A stretch of 22,913 nt of DNA from a virus: positions 1-22,913 of the IMG/VR virus record IMGVR_UViG_3300048686_000413; one strand, written 5' to 3'. Shown here in pieces: positions 4,601 to 12,607 of the stretch; the stretch's first letter is position 1, and every line of letters starts with the position of its first letter. The position numbers and the translations under genes were made by a program. The notes below the pieces were generated by a model, which saw nothing but the letters and a program-made list of their open reading frames with translations, was not told where the DNA came from and did no database searches.

Positions 4601-7327
4601 ATGAATTATTGCGGAATAGACATTGACTACTCACGAGATCAACTTTTTGATTCTTTGGGTCTAAAAAGACTTAAAGAGTCGTATATGTTAGAAACAGAAA
4701 ATTCTCCACAAGAAAGATTTGCTTTTGTATCAAGTAAGTTTGGGTCAAATAAGGAACACGCACAAAGATTATACGAATATTCAAGTAAGCACTGGTTATC
4801 ATATTCTACGCCAATATTGTCATTTGGTAGAAATAAAAACGGTCTACCGATTTCTTGCTTTTTGCCGTATTTACATGATAGCTCAATTGGTCTAGTAGAA
4901 TGTTTGTCTGAGGTTAATTGGTTATCAATGCTTGGAGGTGGTGTTGGTATAGGAATTGGTATCAGATCCGCAGATGATAAGTCCACTGGTGTATTGCCAC
5001 ATTTAAAAACATATGACGCATCATCATTAGCCTATCGACAAGGACGCACAAGGAGAGGATCTTATGCCGCTTATTTAGATATATCTCATCCAGACATTCT
5101 AATGTTTATTGAACTAAGAAAGCCAACTGGAGATCCAAATTTACGGGCACCAAATCTACATCATGGCATAAATATAACCGATGATTTTATGCAGATTATA
5201 GAAAAGTGCATGGAAGACCCAAACTATGACGACTCATGGCACTTAAAAGACCCTCATTCTAATGAAATTAAGGAAACGGTCTCTGCGAAAGATCTATGGA
5301 GAAGAATTCTTGAAACCAGAATGATGACTGGGGAGCCATATATCCACTTCATAGATACATCGAATAATAAAATGCCAGACTTTCAAAAACGGCTAAATTT
5401 AAGTATAAAACAGTCAAATCTTTGTTGTGTAACAGGCGATACAAAAGTATTAACTGACCAGGGTTATCAGGAAATTGAAAAATTAGATGGTCTAGATGTA
5501 AACGTATGGAACGGAAAACAATTTACTGACAGCACAGTTGTTTACACAGGCGACTCAGATAGAATCTACAAAATAGAAACTACTAACGGAAATAGTTTAT
5601 TATGCACACACAATCATAAATTCTATATTCAAAACTCATATAATAAAAATGATATAAGTTGTATATTTGCAGAAGATCTAAAGCCTGGAATGAAGTTAGA
5701 AAAGTGGAGTCTTCCAACAATTGACAGTAAGTCTGAGTTTATTGATCTATATTCTCAAGGATTTTATTCTGGTGACGGAAACACTAATCTATGTCACTCA
5801 TGGATTTATTGGCCAAAATTCTGTTGTATAAATAGACTTTCGGGAAGAATATCCAATGGAGATGATAAAGTAAAAAGAACTTGGCATCACGGCCCAATGA
5901 AAGAAAAGTGTTGGGTTCCATGTGCTAGTTATTCTCTACTATCTAGATTATCATGGTTATCTGGTCTTCTAGATGCCGATGGAACGGTCACTTCTTGTGA
6001 TAAATCACATAGCATACAAATCTCATCTGTAGATAATAAGTTTTTGATTGATTTATCGCTAATGTTAGATGAAATTGGTGTATCGTCAAAAATAAATCTT
6101 GTCAGAAAATCAGGAAAGTATGATCTTCCAGATGGAAATGGCGGATTAAAGAAATATGATTGTCAAGCGGTTTATAGATTAGTTATAGCTGGTAAACAGG
6201 TCGAAAAACTTCTAACTCTGGGGCTGAATTGTGAAAGACTTAAATTTACAAACTCTGGAGGAAATAGAGACGCGACACATTTTATTAAAGTTAAATCGGT
6301 TTCTATAATTGATGGTATTCATAAAACATATTGTCTAAAAGAAAAACTTCGTGGACGAGTTATGTTTAATGGAATTATTACTGGAAATAGTGAGATTATA
6401 CTCCCTACATCTAAAGACAGAACAGCGGTTTGCTGTTTATCCAGTTTAAACATCGAATATTATGATGATTGGAAAAATAATGAACTGTTTATCTCTGACG
6501 TAGCGGAAATGTTAGACAATGTATTGACATATTTTATAGAGAATGCACCAGAACCAATACACCGTGCCAAATTTTCTGCCGCAAGAGAAAGAAGTATCGG
6601 TATAGGAGCACTTGGGTTTCATTCATATTTGCAGAAGAAAATGATTCCATTTGAAGGATTATCAGCGAAAATTCTTAATAAAGAAATATTCAAACATATC
6701 AGAACAAAACTGAATGACGCCAATGAAAGACTTGGTAACGAGCGAGGATCTTGTCCAGATTATAACGATGGATGTGAAAATAAATATATAAACAGAAGAT
6801 TTGCACATGTTATGGCCATTGCACCAAACGCCTCATCATCCATTATAATGGGGAATACAAGTCCATCAATAGAACCAATGAGAGCCAATGCTTATAGACA
6901 GGACACTATTTCTGGTGCGTTTCTTAATAAAAATAAGTTTTTGGATAAAATAATTTCAGAAAAATTCAAAGACTCGCAGGAAATATGGTCAAGTATAATA
7001 GCTAATGATGGATCTATTCAGCATTTAGATCTAGACGACAAAACAAAAGAAGTATTTAAAACAGCAATTGAGATAGATCAAAGATGGGTGATAGAACATG
7101 CTGCTGATAGACAGGAATTTATAGATCAAGCACAGTCACTCAACCTGTTTTTTCTACCAAATGTACAAATCAAATACCTGCACCAATGTCACTTCATGGC
7201 CTGGAAACGTGGTTTAAAAACACTTTATTATTGCCGCTCCGAAAAAATAGCAAAGTCAGATAGAATATCAGAACAAATTGAGAGAAAACTTCTAGGAAAT
7301 ACAGACTGTTTAATGTGTGAAGGATAA
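4601..7327 (+). CDS. nrdA: Ribonucleotide reductase large subunit, class Ia, interrupted by an intein
   Basis: The 908-residue precursor yields a 587-residue enzyme after removal of residues 276-596. The product reduces ribonucleoside diphosphates with NrdB. Visible catalytic residues, aligned from memory to E. coli NrdA: Cys86 in PISCFL (redox Cys225), Cys275 in QSNLC (thiyl-radical Cys439) with Glu598 just after the intein (Glu441), Cys611 in TAVCCLSSLN (Cys462), the Tyr pair in KTLYYC (730/731), and a C-terminal CLMCEG pair (Cys903, Cys906). The mature protein is much shorter than the 761-residue E. coli enzyme, and no ATP-cone is seen at the N-terminus, so dATP activity inhibition is probably absent. 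GGCC content is much lower than in the core genes, suggesting separate ancestry. It overlaps or abuts nrdB. Confidence 0.95.
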   Translation: MNYCGIDIDYSRDQLFDSLGLKRLKESYMLETENSPQERFAFVSSKFGSNKEHAQRLYEYSSKHWLSYSTPILSFGRNKNGLPISCFLPYLHDSSIGLVECLSEVNWLSMLGGGVGIGIGIRSADDKSTGVLPHLKTYDASSLAYRQGRTRRGSYAAYLDISHPDILMFIELRKPTGDPNLRAPNLHHGINITDDFMQIIEKCMEDPNYDDSWHLKDPHSNEIKETVSAKDLWRRILETRMMTGEPYIHFIDTSNNKMPDFQKRLNLSIKQSNLCCVTGDTKVLTDQGYQEIEKLDGLDVNVWNGKQFTDSTVVYTGDSDRIYKIETTNGNSLLCTHNHKFYIQNSYNKNDISCIFAEDLKPGMKLEKWSLPTIDSKSEFIDLYSQGFYSGDGNTNLCHSWIYWPKFCCINRLSGRISNGDDKVKRTWHHGPMKEKCWVPCASYSLLSRLSWLSGLLDADGTVTSCDKSHSIQISSVDNKFLIDLSLMLDEIGVSSKINLVRKSGKYDLPDGNGGLKKYDCQAVYRLVIAGKQVEKLLTLGLNCERLKFTNSGGNRDATHFIKVKSVSIIDGIHKTYCLKEKLRGRVMFNGIITGNSEIILPTSKDRTAVCCLSSLNIEYYDDWKNNELFISDVAEMLDNVLTYFIENAPEPIHRAKFSAARERSIGIGALGFHSYLQKKMIPFEGLSAKILNKEIFKHIRTKLNDANERLGNERGSCPDYNDGCENKYINRRFAHVMAIAPNASSSIIMGNTSPSIEPMRANAYRQDTISGAFLNKNKFLDKIISEKFKDSQEIWSSIIANDGSIQHLDLDDKTKEVFKTAIEIDQRWVIEHAADRQEFIDQAQSLNLFFLPNVQIKYLHQCHFMAWKRGLKTLYYCRSEKIAKSDRISEQIERKLLGNTDCLMCEG
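5426..6388 (+). other. LAGLIDADG-containing intein within NrdA (321 aa)
   Basis: Residues 276-596 form a complete intein. It has block A CVTGDTKVLTDQGY with Cys1, block B NGNSLLCTHNHKFYI with Thr-x-x-His, two endonuclease motifs, GFYSGDG (387-393) and LSGLLDADG (453-461), and block F HKTYCLKEKLRGRVMFNG. The end is IITGN followed by Ser+1. The penultimate residue is Gly rather than the usual His, a known but less common variant. Junctions are clear because SNLC/SEI rejoins to the standard NrdA SNLCxEI motif. The first LAGLIDADG motif is eroded in form (YSGDG), but both acidic residues remain, so endonuclease activity is possible. Insertion lies one residue after the radical cysteine. Confidence 0.95.
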
Positions 7328-7328
7328 A

Positions 7329-8306
7329 ATGAAGAAGAAAATTAAATTGACCGATGAACGTCCATATTTCAAACCGTTTTCATATCCTTGGGCATATGAT
7401 GCTTGGCTGAAACACGAACAAAGTCACTGGATGCACACAGAAGTCCCAATGGTTGACGATCTAAAGGATTGGCAAAAAAGACTATCTGACAAGGAAAAGT
7501 ATTTTCTTACAAACATATTTAGATTTTTCACTCAGGGCGATATAGATGTGGCTAGTGGGTATGTTAATAACTACCTTCCATTTTTCCCACAGCCAGAAGT
7601 TAGAATGATGCTATTGGGATTCGCGGCAAGAGAAGCTTTACACATTGCCGCATATTCGCATCTTATCGAAACATTAGGAATGCCTGAGTCAACATATAAT
7701 GAGTTTTTGTCTTATGCCGAAATGAGAGAAAAGCACGAGTATGTTACAGAAATTTCTAATTCTGGGAAAGAAAAGTCTGATATAGCCACACAAATTGCGA
7801 CATTTTCTGGGTTTACAGAGGGGATGCAGTTATTTTCATCATTTATTATGCTCTTGAACTTCCCAAGGCATGGTAAAATGAAGGGTATGGGGCAGATTGT
7901 TTCATGGAGCCAAATTGACGAGTCTCAACATTGTGAGGGAATGATCCATCTTTTTAGGACGTATATCAACGAAAATAAAGAAATCTGGGACGACGAACTA
8001 AAAAGTAGAATCTACACAATGGCTGAAAAAATGGTAGAGCTTGAAGATAAGTTCATTGATTTATCGTTTGGATTTGGCGAAATAGAGAATTTAACATCAG
8101 ACGAGGTTAAAAAGTATATTAGATACATTGCTGATAGGCGTCTAATTGGTTTGGGACTCAGAGGGATTTTTAAGGTTAAGAAAAATCCACTACCCTGGGT
8201 AGAAGAAATGATTAATGCTCCAATTCACACTAATTTTTTCGAAAATAGAGTTACGGATTATGCAAAGGGGGCCCTAAGTGGGTCGTGGGATGAGGTTTGG
8301 AAATGA
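7329..8306 (+). CDS. nrdB: Ribonucleotide reductase small subunit, class Ia
   Basis: The 325-residue R2 protein holds the diiron-tyrosyl radical cofactor that initiates catalysis in NrdA. All six metal ligands can be placed: Asp71, Glu102 and His105 (EALH), Glu164 (GFTEGMQ), and Glu198 and His201 (DESQH). Tyr109 lies four residues after His105, as Tyr122 does in E. coli, so this is a tyrosyl-radical enzyme and not a radical-less variant. The D71-E102 spacing of 31 equals that in E. coli. The frame opens at GTG 7317, but ATG 7329 has AAGGAT just upstream and starts the protein normally. The next gene starts inside its stop (ATGA). Confidence 0.95.
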   Translation: MKKKIKLTDERPYFKPFSYPWAYDAWLKHEQSHWMHTEVPMVDDLKDWQKRLSDKEKYFLTNIFRFFTQGDIDVASGYVNNYLPFFPQPEVRMMLLGFAAREALHIAAYSHLIETLGMPESTYNEFLSYAEMREKHEYVTEISNSGKEKSDIATQIATFSGFTEGMQLFSSFIMLLNFPRHGKMKGMGQIVSWSQIDESQHCEGMIHLFRTYINENKEIWDDELKSRIYTMAEKMVELEDKFIDLSFGFGEIENLTSDEVKKYIRYIADRRLIGLGLRGIFKVKKNPLPWVEEMINAPIHTNFFENRVTDYAKGALSGSWDEVWK

Positions 8307-8842
8307 TAGTCTTCCCAGATAAACAAATCCTGATCCTAACTCCTCCTCATACAGCCTCAGGATTTCTTCATCGTTTCTATTGTTCTCAAGGGGCTTACTT
8401 CTTAGTGGGCCCCAATTCTGAGGACGTTGTTAGTCATCACTATATGAGGCCGCACAATGCTTATGACCATTTTAAAAAGGTTTTAGTTGTTAGGCGGCCA
8501 TTTGAACGATATGTTGGACTTTTTGAGCACTATAATTGGTGGGGCCAACACACAAGGTCTTATGAGCCAGTTAGTTTTGAGTTTTTTGTTAAAGAGGCGG
8601 TCTTAAAGGATTCTTCAGGATTTCCAATTTTTTACCGCCAAACAATTCAAGAGGCACTGGACGAAGCTAAAATCAAACCAGATGTTATTTGGCGTTATGA
8701 AGACTTAAACAAGCCGCCCGTTGATATTCCAGCCCCAGAGTTTAATCCGCCCAAAAGAGACTATTCTCAATATGAGTGGGCCCGTTATATGATCGAGCAA
8801 ATAGGAAAAGAGGACACAAAACTCTATGAAAACGTACCCTAA
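8303..8842 (+). CDS. Sulfotransferase-like P-loop protein
   Basis: The 179-residue protein begins ILILTPPHTASGFLHRF (residues 9-25), resembling the 5'-phosphosulfate-binding loop of PAPS-dependent sulfotransferases. Residues 60-75 (VLVVRRPFERYVGLF) match the 3'-phosphate segment with its Arg-x-x-x-x-Arg/Ser logic. The terminal WRYEDL is also common in this fold. The likely reaction is transfer of sulfate from PAPS to an unknown acceptor, perhaps a glycan. It is shorter than typical family members (about 250 residues or more), so it may be a minimal or divergent form. The start is ATG 8303 within the nrdB stop; the frame's TTG at 8297 is disfavoured. A methyltransferase gene follows with 17 bp overlap, suggesting a coupled modification pair. 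Confidence 0.65.
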   Translation: MIVFPDKQILILTPPHTASGFLHRFYCSQGAYFLVGPNSEDVVSHHYMRPHNAYDHFKKVLVVRRPFERYVGLFEHYNWWGQHTRSYEPVSFEFFVKEAVLKDSSGFPIFYRQTIQEALDEAKIKPDVIWRYEDLNKPPVDIPAPEFNPPKRDYSQYEWARYMIEQIGKEDTKLYENVP

Positions 8843-9401
8843 TCGTCACGAAATGGTCTTAGACATAATTAAGCCGGGCTCTAGAATCGCCGAACTTGGC
8901 GTTTTAACTGGCATGTTCTCAAACATTCTTCTACAGACCTCCCCGAGTAAACTCTATCTTGTGGATAACTGGCAATACAAAATGTCAGACTTTGTGAAAG
9001 GCCAAACCATCTGGCAATATCCAGAGGCAAGTCTTTTACAGGTCTTTCAGAGATTTTCGGCCCAAATTAAATCACGAAATGTCGAAATTCATATCAGAAA
9101 TGTTTTGGATTTCCTTGACAATGCACCGCCTCTTGACTATATTTATCTGGACGATACTCATGAATATGTTCATCTGAAGACCGAGATTAGGAGTTGTCAG
9201 GCACCTTTCATATTTGTTCATGACTATTGTGAGGTGTTTCCACAAGTAAAAAAGGCGGTTGACGAATCAATTCAGGAGTTAGATCTGGAAATTATTGGGA
9301 TTACGGATGAACAGAAAATGCCGGTCTTCCCCAAAGAAGATTGGATGACAGACACAGTGGCCTATAACACAATTTGTTTAATGCGACAAGGAACTTTCTA
9401 A
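8826..9401 (+). CDS. Class I SAM-dependent methyltransferase
   Basis: The 191-residue protein shows a Rossmann-type methyltransferase core. Motif I is IAELGVLTGMFSNIL (residues 21-35), strand 2 ends in YLVDNW with acidic Asp47, and LDYIYLDDTHEY (103-114) fits the strand 4 region of Methyltransf_24-like enzymes. I see no DNA-methyltransferase DPPY/NPPY motif, so the substrate is probably not DNA bases. A sugar, small molecule or protein is more likely. It overlaps the sulfotransferase-like gene by 17 bp and is followed by dut after 9 bp. The pairing with that gene suggests glycan or small-molecule decoration, as inference. Confidence 0.75.
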   Translation: MKTYPNRHEMVLDIIKPGSRIAELGVLTGMFSNILLQTSPSKLYLVDNWQYKMSDFVKGQTIWQYPEASLLQVFQRFSAQIKSRNVEIHIRNVLDFLDNAPPLDYIYLDDTHEYVHLKTEIRSCQAPFIFVHDYCEVFPQVKKAVDESIQELDLEIIGITDEQKMPVFPKEDWMTDTVAYNTICLMRQGTF

Positions 9402-9410
9402 GGAAAAACG

Positions 9411-9899
9411 ATGAAATTGCTAGTAAAAAAACTAAATGATGACGCCTTTATTCCAACTAAGGCACATGATTCAGATGCGGGGTATGATCTTTATTCGCCG
9501 GTTGATATATCTCTACCAAGAGCAACCCCAACAAAGATTCCAACTGGAATTGCACTAAAACTTTCAGATAGGCTTTTTTCTAATCACGAACGATATATTT
9601 GCGGAGATTGTTACGAAGATATTCCAACATTTTGCCCAAACACTGTAGGTCTAATCTGTGACCGCTCCTCAATGGGGGCCAAAGGAATTAAGGTGATGGG
9701 CGGAGTCGTAGATTCTGGATACTTAGGAGATGTCACAGTTTGTCTAATTAATCTAACCGACGTAACCTATGAAATTAAACGCGGCGACAAAATTGCCCAG
9801 ATTCTGTTCATGCCCGTACTTAATCCAACCATCAAAGAGGTCAGCGAATTAGAGGAAACAGAGCGTGGAAACAAGGGATTTGGAAGCTCAGGACGATAG
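9411..9899 (+). CDS. dut: dUTPase with Cys-rich insert
   Basis: The trimeric-type dUTPase hydrolyses dUTP to dUMP, keeping uracil out of DNA and feeding dTMP synthesis. All five family motifs are present: DAGYDLY (22-28), DRSSMGAKG (84-92), GGVVDSGYLGDVTV (97-110), RGDKIAQILF (124-133) and RGNKGFGSSG (152-161). At 162 residues it is slightly longer than usual because of an insert at about 54-80. The insert has Cys64, Cys67 and Cys75 (ICGDCYEDIPTFC), with Cys83 close by, perhaps a zinc site. The P-loop-like motif 5 overlaps the next gene's GTG start. It acts with the dCMP deaminase and dNMP kinase of this window. Confidence 0.95.
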   Translation: MKLLVKKLNDDAFIPTKAHDSDAGYDLYSPVDISLPRATPTKIPTGIALKLSDRLFSNHERYICGDCYEDIPTFCPNTVGLICDRSSMGAKGIKVMGGVVDSGYLGDVTVCLINLTDVTYEIKRGDKIAQILFMPVLNPTIKEVSELEETERGNKGFGSSGR

Positions 9900-10137
9900 T
9901 CATTTTCCAGAAATAGACAGGCAGTTTGAAATAGACTCAAGGTGCGATTCAGGCAATGTTTATGCCAAGTCATGCCATGAACTGTTGAATATGGTAGAAC
10001 ACCTAATCTATTTTATCAATGCGGACAAGAAACAATTTAAAGATCATCATGCCGAATGGTTTGATTATCACAGGAAACGACTTAGACAAATCTTGCCGCT
10101 AAACTACTCTTCCAACTTTAAAGAGTTTAACCCATGA
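9865..10137 (+). CDS. Hypothetical protein, 90 aa
   Basis: I recognise no family. The start is GTG at 9865, inside the end of dut, with GAGGAAA about 7 nt upstream; TTG at 9880, after AAGGGA, is an alternative. The first 30 residues are acidic. The remainder (SCHELLNMVEHLIYFINADKKQ, then HHAEWFDYHRKRLRQIL) looks like two amphipathic helices rich in His and aromatic residues. The stop overlaps the phoH start as ATGA, so the two are probably translationally coupled. Confidence 0.6.
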   Translation: METRDLEAQDDSHFPEIDRQFEIDSRCDSGNVYAKSCHELLNMVEHLIYFINADKKQFKDHHAEWFDYHRKRLRQILPLNYSSNFKEFNP

Positions 10138-10796
10138 AAAAACGAGCCGTTAAAAAGACAGTAGATCAAGAACCACAACGTGAAGTTCAACACAAAATTT
10201 CTGCTAAAACGGAGAATCAAAAGCTATTTATTAGGTCGATTTGTGAGAATGATGTGACATTTGGATTGGGGGCGGCTGGAACGGGCAAGACCATCGTGAC
10301 TATAGGAATAGCCTGTGAACATCTATTGGCCGGAAAAATATCAAGAATAGTTGTCACAAGACCATTTGTTGAGGCAGGCCGTGGCCTCGGCTTCTTAAAA
10401 GGCGATCTAAGCGAAAAACTTATTCCTTGGTCTCGTATATTTGATCAATATTTTTCACACTTCTTGACAAAGGGTGTTTACGAGTCATACAAGGCACTTG
10501 GGGTTATTAGTTTTGAGCCATTGGAATATATGCGTGGGATGTCTTATTCCGGTTATGTAATTTTGGATGAGTCTCAAAATGCAACTTATGAACAACTAAA
10601 AATGCTTTTAACTAGGCTTAATGCAGATTCAAAGGCCATCATCATTGGGGATGAGAAACAAACCGACCTAAAACGCTCAGATGTTCTCACAGTGGCCCAA
10701 AAACTCCAGTCAATTGATGGTGTGGGTCTAGTTCAATTCACAGAAGACGATATTTGCCGCCATGATATTGTCGGAAAGATTTTGAGGGTTCTCTAA
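10134..10796 (+). CDS. phoH: PhoH-like ATPase
   Basis: The 220-residue protein is a PhoH-family P-loop ATPase. Walker A is GAAGTGKT (46-53), and VVTRPFVEAGRGLGFLKGDL (73-92) is the diagnostic PhoH segment. Walker B is VILDESQN (142-149), and IIGDEKQTDL serves as the sensor region. Family members relate to superfamily 1 helicases and are often linked to RNA metabolism and phosphate stress. PhoH is a common gene of large marine and other environmental phages. The first 25 residues are basic and lie outside the domain. No nuclease (PIN) domain is fused. Confidence 0.93.
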   Translation: MKKRAVKKTVDQEPQREVQHKISAKTENQKLFIRSICENDVTFGLGAAGTGKTIVTIGIACEHLLAGKISRIVVTRPFVEAGRGLGFLKGDLSEKLIPWSRIFDQYFSHFLTKGVYESYKALGVISFEPLEYMRGMSYSGYVILDESQNATYEQLKMLLTRLNADSKAIIIGDEKQTDLKRSDVLTVAQKLQSIDGVGLVQFTEDDICRHDIVGKILRVL

Positions 10797-11204
10797 ATGA
10801 AAACAGTTCTCTTTATTATTGCGGCCTTATTTGGGGCCAGTTGCTTCGCCCAGGAATTTATTCCAATTTCACGCCCCTACCCAATTTATCAGCCTATTTA
10901 TCCATGTCAGCCTTGTTATCCGGGCTATATCATAGTGAATCCTGGCCACCCACTTCATCCCTGGACCAGACAACTTTTAGCCCCAAATCCTCCAGGCACG
11001 CTAAACTCCTATGAACTTGAAATTGGGCACCACTACAGAAATGTTGGTAATATCAATGGACTGAACTACTATAGAGAAGTTCCACTGACATGGCAGAATG
11101 TGGATTCTCATGACGGGCGTGGATTCAGGCCACAACTTAGACCGTATGAAGGAAATCAGCCTTATTGGGGAAATAATTCGTCAATTCGTCTCTATCAAAG
11201 GTAA
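10797..11204 (+). CDS. Secreted Pro/Tyr-rich protein of unknown function
   Basis: The 135-residue protein opens with a textbook signal peptide (MKTVLFIIAALFGASCFAQ; likely cleavage after CFA). The next 35 residues are a low-complexity Pro/Tyr tract with a PIYxP-type repeat and a CQPC pair. The C-terminal half is Asn/Tyr/Arg-rich and polar with no known domain. It would leave the cytoplasm and could be a surface or cell-wall-associated protein. The gene directly precedes the DUF1501 gene (4 bp gap), and another exported protein (thioredoxin-like) is encoded at 2363-2809. No catalytic motif is visible. Confidence 0.75.
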   Translation: MKTVLFIIAALFGASCFAQEFIPISRPYPIYQPIYPCQPCYPGYIIVNPGHPLHPWTRQLLAPNPPGTLNSYELEIGHHYRNVGNINGLNYYREVPLTWQNVDSHDGRGFRPQLRPYEGNQPYWGNNSSIRLYQR

Positions 11205-11208
11205 GATC

Positions 11209-12408
11209 ATGAATAGAAGAGATTTTCTTGGACTGAGTGCGGGTTTAACCCTATCGCTCAACAATATGACGTTTAGTTTTGACGGAAAGGGAGAAGCCTC
11301 TGTTATATTTGTTTGGCTTGGAGGTGGAATTGCGGCACAGGAGTTTATTAATCCATTGCCCGATTCTTTGTCAGAATACAAGTCAAGTCGTGGAGACATA
11401 TTTACAAAGTCTGGATATCATCTTGGCGGTGATTTTGTAGAACTAGCAAAAATATCAGACAAAATAAGTGTTGTCCCATCATTTCACCACCGCGACGGAA
11501 ATCATGAAAGTGCGACTGCATGGGTCATGACATCACATTTTACTATTCCAAATCAATCTCCACAGGCCCCATCTTATGGTAGTCTAACCTCTGTAAAATT
11601 TGGAACGAATCACACAAATGGAATGCCCACATATGTGAAAATAAACCCAATATTTGGTGATGACGCTGCTTATATGGGTGCAAAATATATGGGGTATGAC
11701 GCGGATAAAGAGGGTGTTGCCAATTTGTATCCAAGAACTGAACAATCTCGATTTGATAGACGTATTGGTCTAATGAAAGAGGTAGACAAGGGCAAAATCA
11801 GTTCTTTGGGCCAAGAATGGAGTCAGGTTAAAGATCAGGCCGTCAATATTGTAAGAGGTGCTGCATCAAAGGCTTTTGATCTAAAAAATGAGCCAGAAAA
11901 GTCATACCAAGAATATGGTGGTGGCAAATCAAGATTTGGAACAGACTGCCTCTTAGCTAGACGACTTGTTGAGGGCGGTGCGAAATTTGTAACGCTTGTA
12001 AACAATGGTTGGGATATGCACACAGATATTTCTAATGGCTTTGCAAATAAAGGCCCGGAACTAGATAAATATTTGACCGTTTTAATTTCTGATGTAATTG
12101 ATAGGGGTTTAAATACTCTGGTTGTTGTCACATCTGAGTTCAGTCGCACCAAGAAAAATCAAACAGGGGGCAGGGATCACCAGCCAACTGCTGGAACTAT
12201 TTTGTTTGGTGGAGCTGGAAAACATGGAAGAAAGATAGGGTCAACTGATAAAACTGGCCTTGCTGTTCAAGATTCTCCATTTTTACCAACTGATCTGGCT
12301 TGGACAATTGGTTCGCATTTGGGAATTGACAAACAGATGATCCTGACCGATAATTCTGGGCGACCACGCCATATTTTCGAAACAAACGCAAAGAACATTC
12401 TCACATGA
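11209..12408 (+). CDS. DUF1501-family protein with Tat-like N-terminal signal
   Basis: The 399-residue protein starts MNRRDFLGLSAG, an Arg-Arg Tat-type signal followed by a short hydrophobic stretch. The open frame extends to 11098, but ATG 11209 gives this native start. Family marks of DUF1501, an alkaline-phosphatase/sulfatase-like fold, are clear: FVWLGGGIAAQEF early, FGTDCLLARRLVEGGAKFVTL, GWDMHTD, TSEFSRTKKNQTGGRDHQP, then GTILFGGAGKHG and the C-terminal PTDLAWTIGSHLGI with NSGRPRHIF. The family is especially abundant in Planctomycetota, usually beside DUF1549/DUF1553 genes, which are absent here. Catalytic activity in the family is not established. At about 400 residues it is slightly short. 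A phage copy suggests acquisition from such a host and action in the envelope; both are inferences. Confidence 0.85.
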   Translation: MNRRDFLGLSAGLTLSLNNMTFSFDGKGEASVIFVWLGGGIAAQEFINPLPDSLSEYKSSRGDIFTKSGYHLGGDFVELAKISDKISVVPSFHHRDGNHESATAWVMTSHFTIPNQSPQAPSYGSLTSVKFGTNHTNGMPTYVKINPIFGDDAAYMGAKYMGYDADKEGVANLYPRTEQSRFDRRIGLMKEVDKGKISSLGQEWSQVKDQAVNIVRGAASKAFDLKNEPEKSYQEYGGGKSRFGTDCLLARRLVEGGAKFVTLVNNGWDMHTDISNGFANKGPELDKYLTVLISDVIDRGLNTLVVVTSEFSRTKKNQTGGRDHQPTAGTILFGGAGKHGRKIGSTDKTGLAVQDSPFLPTDLAWTIGSHLGIDKQMILTDNSGRPRHIFETNAKNILT

Positions 12409-12415
12409 GGAAATA

Positions 12416-12607
12416 ATGCCCTGGCGTATCCAATATAGCAAAAAGTATTTAGACAACATCACCTATGAATATGAGGAAAGCTGGTCTGTCACAGATTCAG
12501 AGCCCGGAAAATATGATGCGGAATCTAAGTGGTTTTGTTGTTATAGTTTGGCTGAGGCAGAGTGGTTATTAGATGTCTTAACAAAGATGGAACCACATGA
12601 TTCTTAG
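12416..12607 (+). CDS. Small hypothetical protein, 63 aa
   Basis: ATG at 12416 follows GAGGAAATA 7 bp after the DUF1501 stop, a good ribosome binding site. The product is acidic and aromatic (KKYLDNITYEYEESWSVTD, then WFCCYSLAEAEWLLDVL), with a likely amphipathic C-terminal helix. I recognise no family. It overlaps the start of the small membrane protein at 12597. Confidence 0.6.
   Translation: MPWRIQYSKKYLDNITYEYEESWSVTDSEPGKYDAESKWFCCYSLAEAEWLLDVLTKMEPHDS

Noticed and set aside
11835-12152. Minus-strand ORFs of about 60-115 codons, for example here and at 295-642, 1955-2281 and 18010-18414
   Set aside because: They lie opposite strongly supported + strand genes, lack family features and ribosome binding sites, and have low-complexity Ser/Leu/Phe-rich translations typical of antisense frames.
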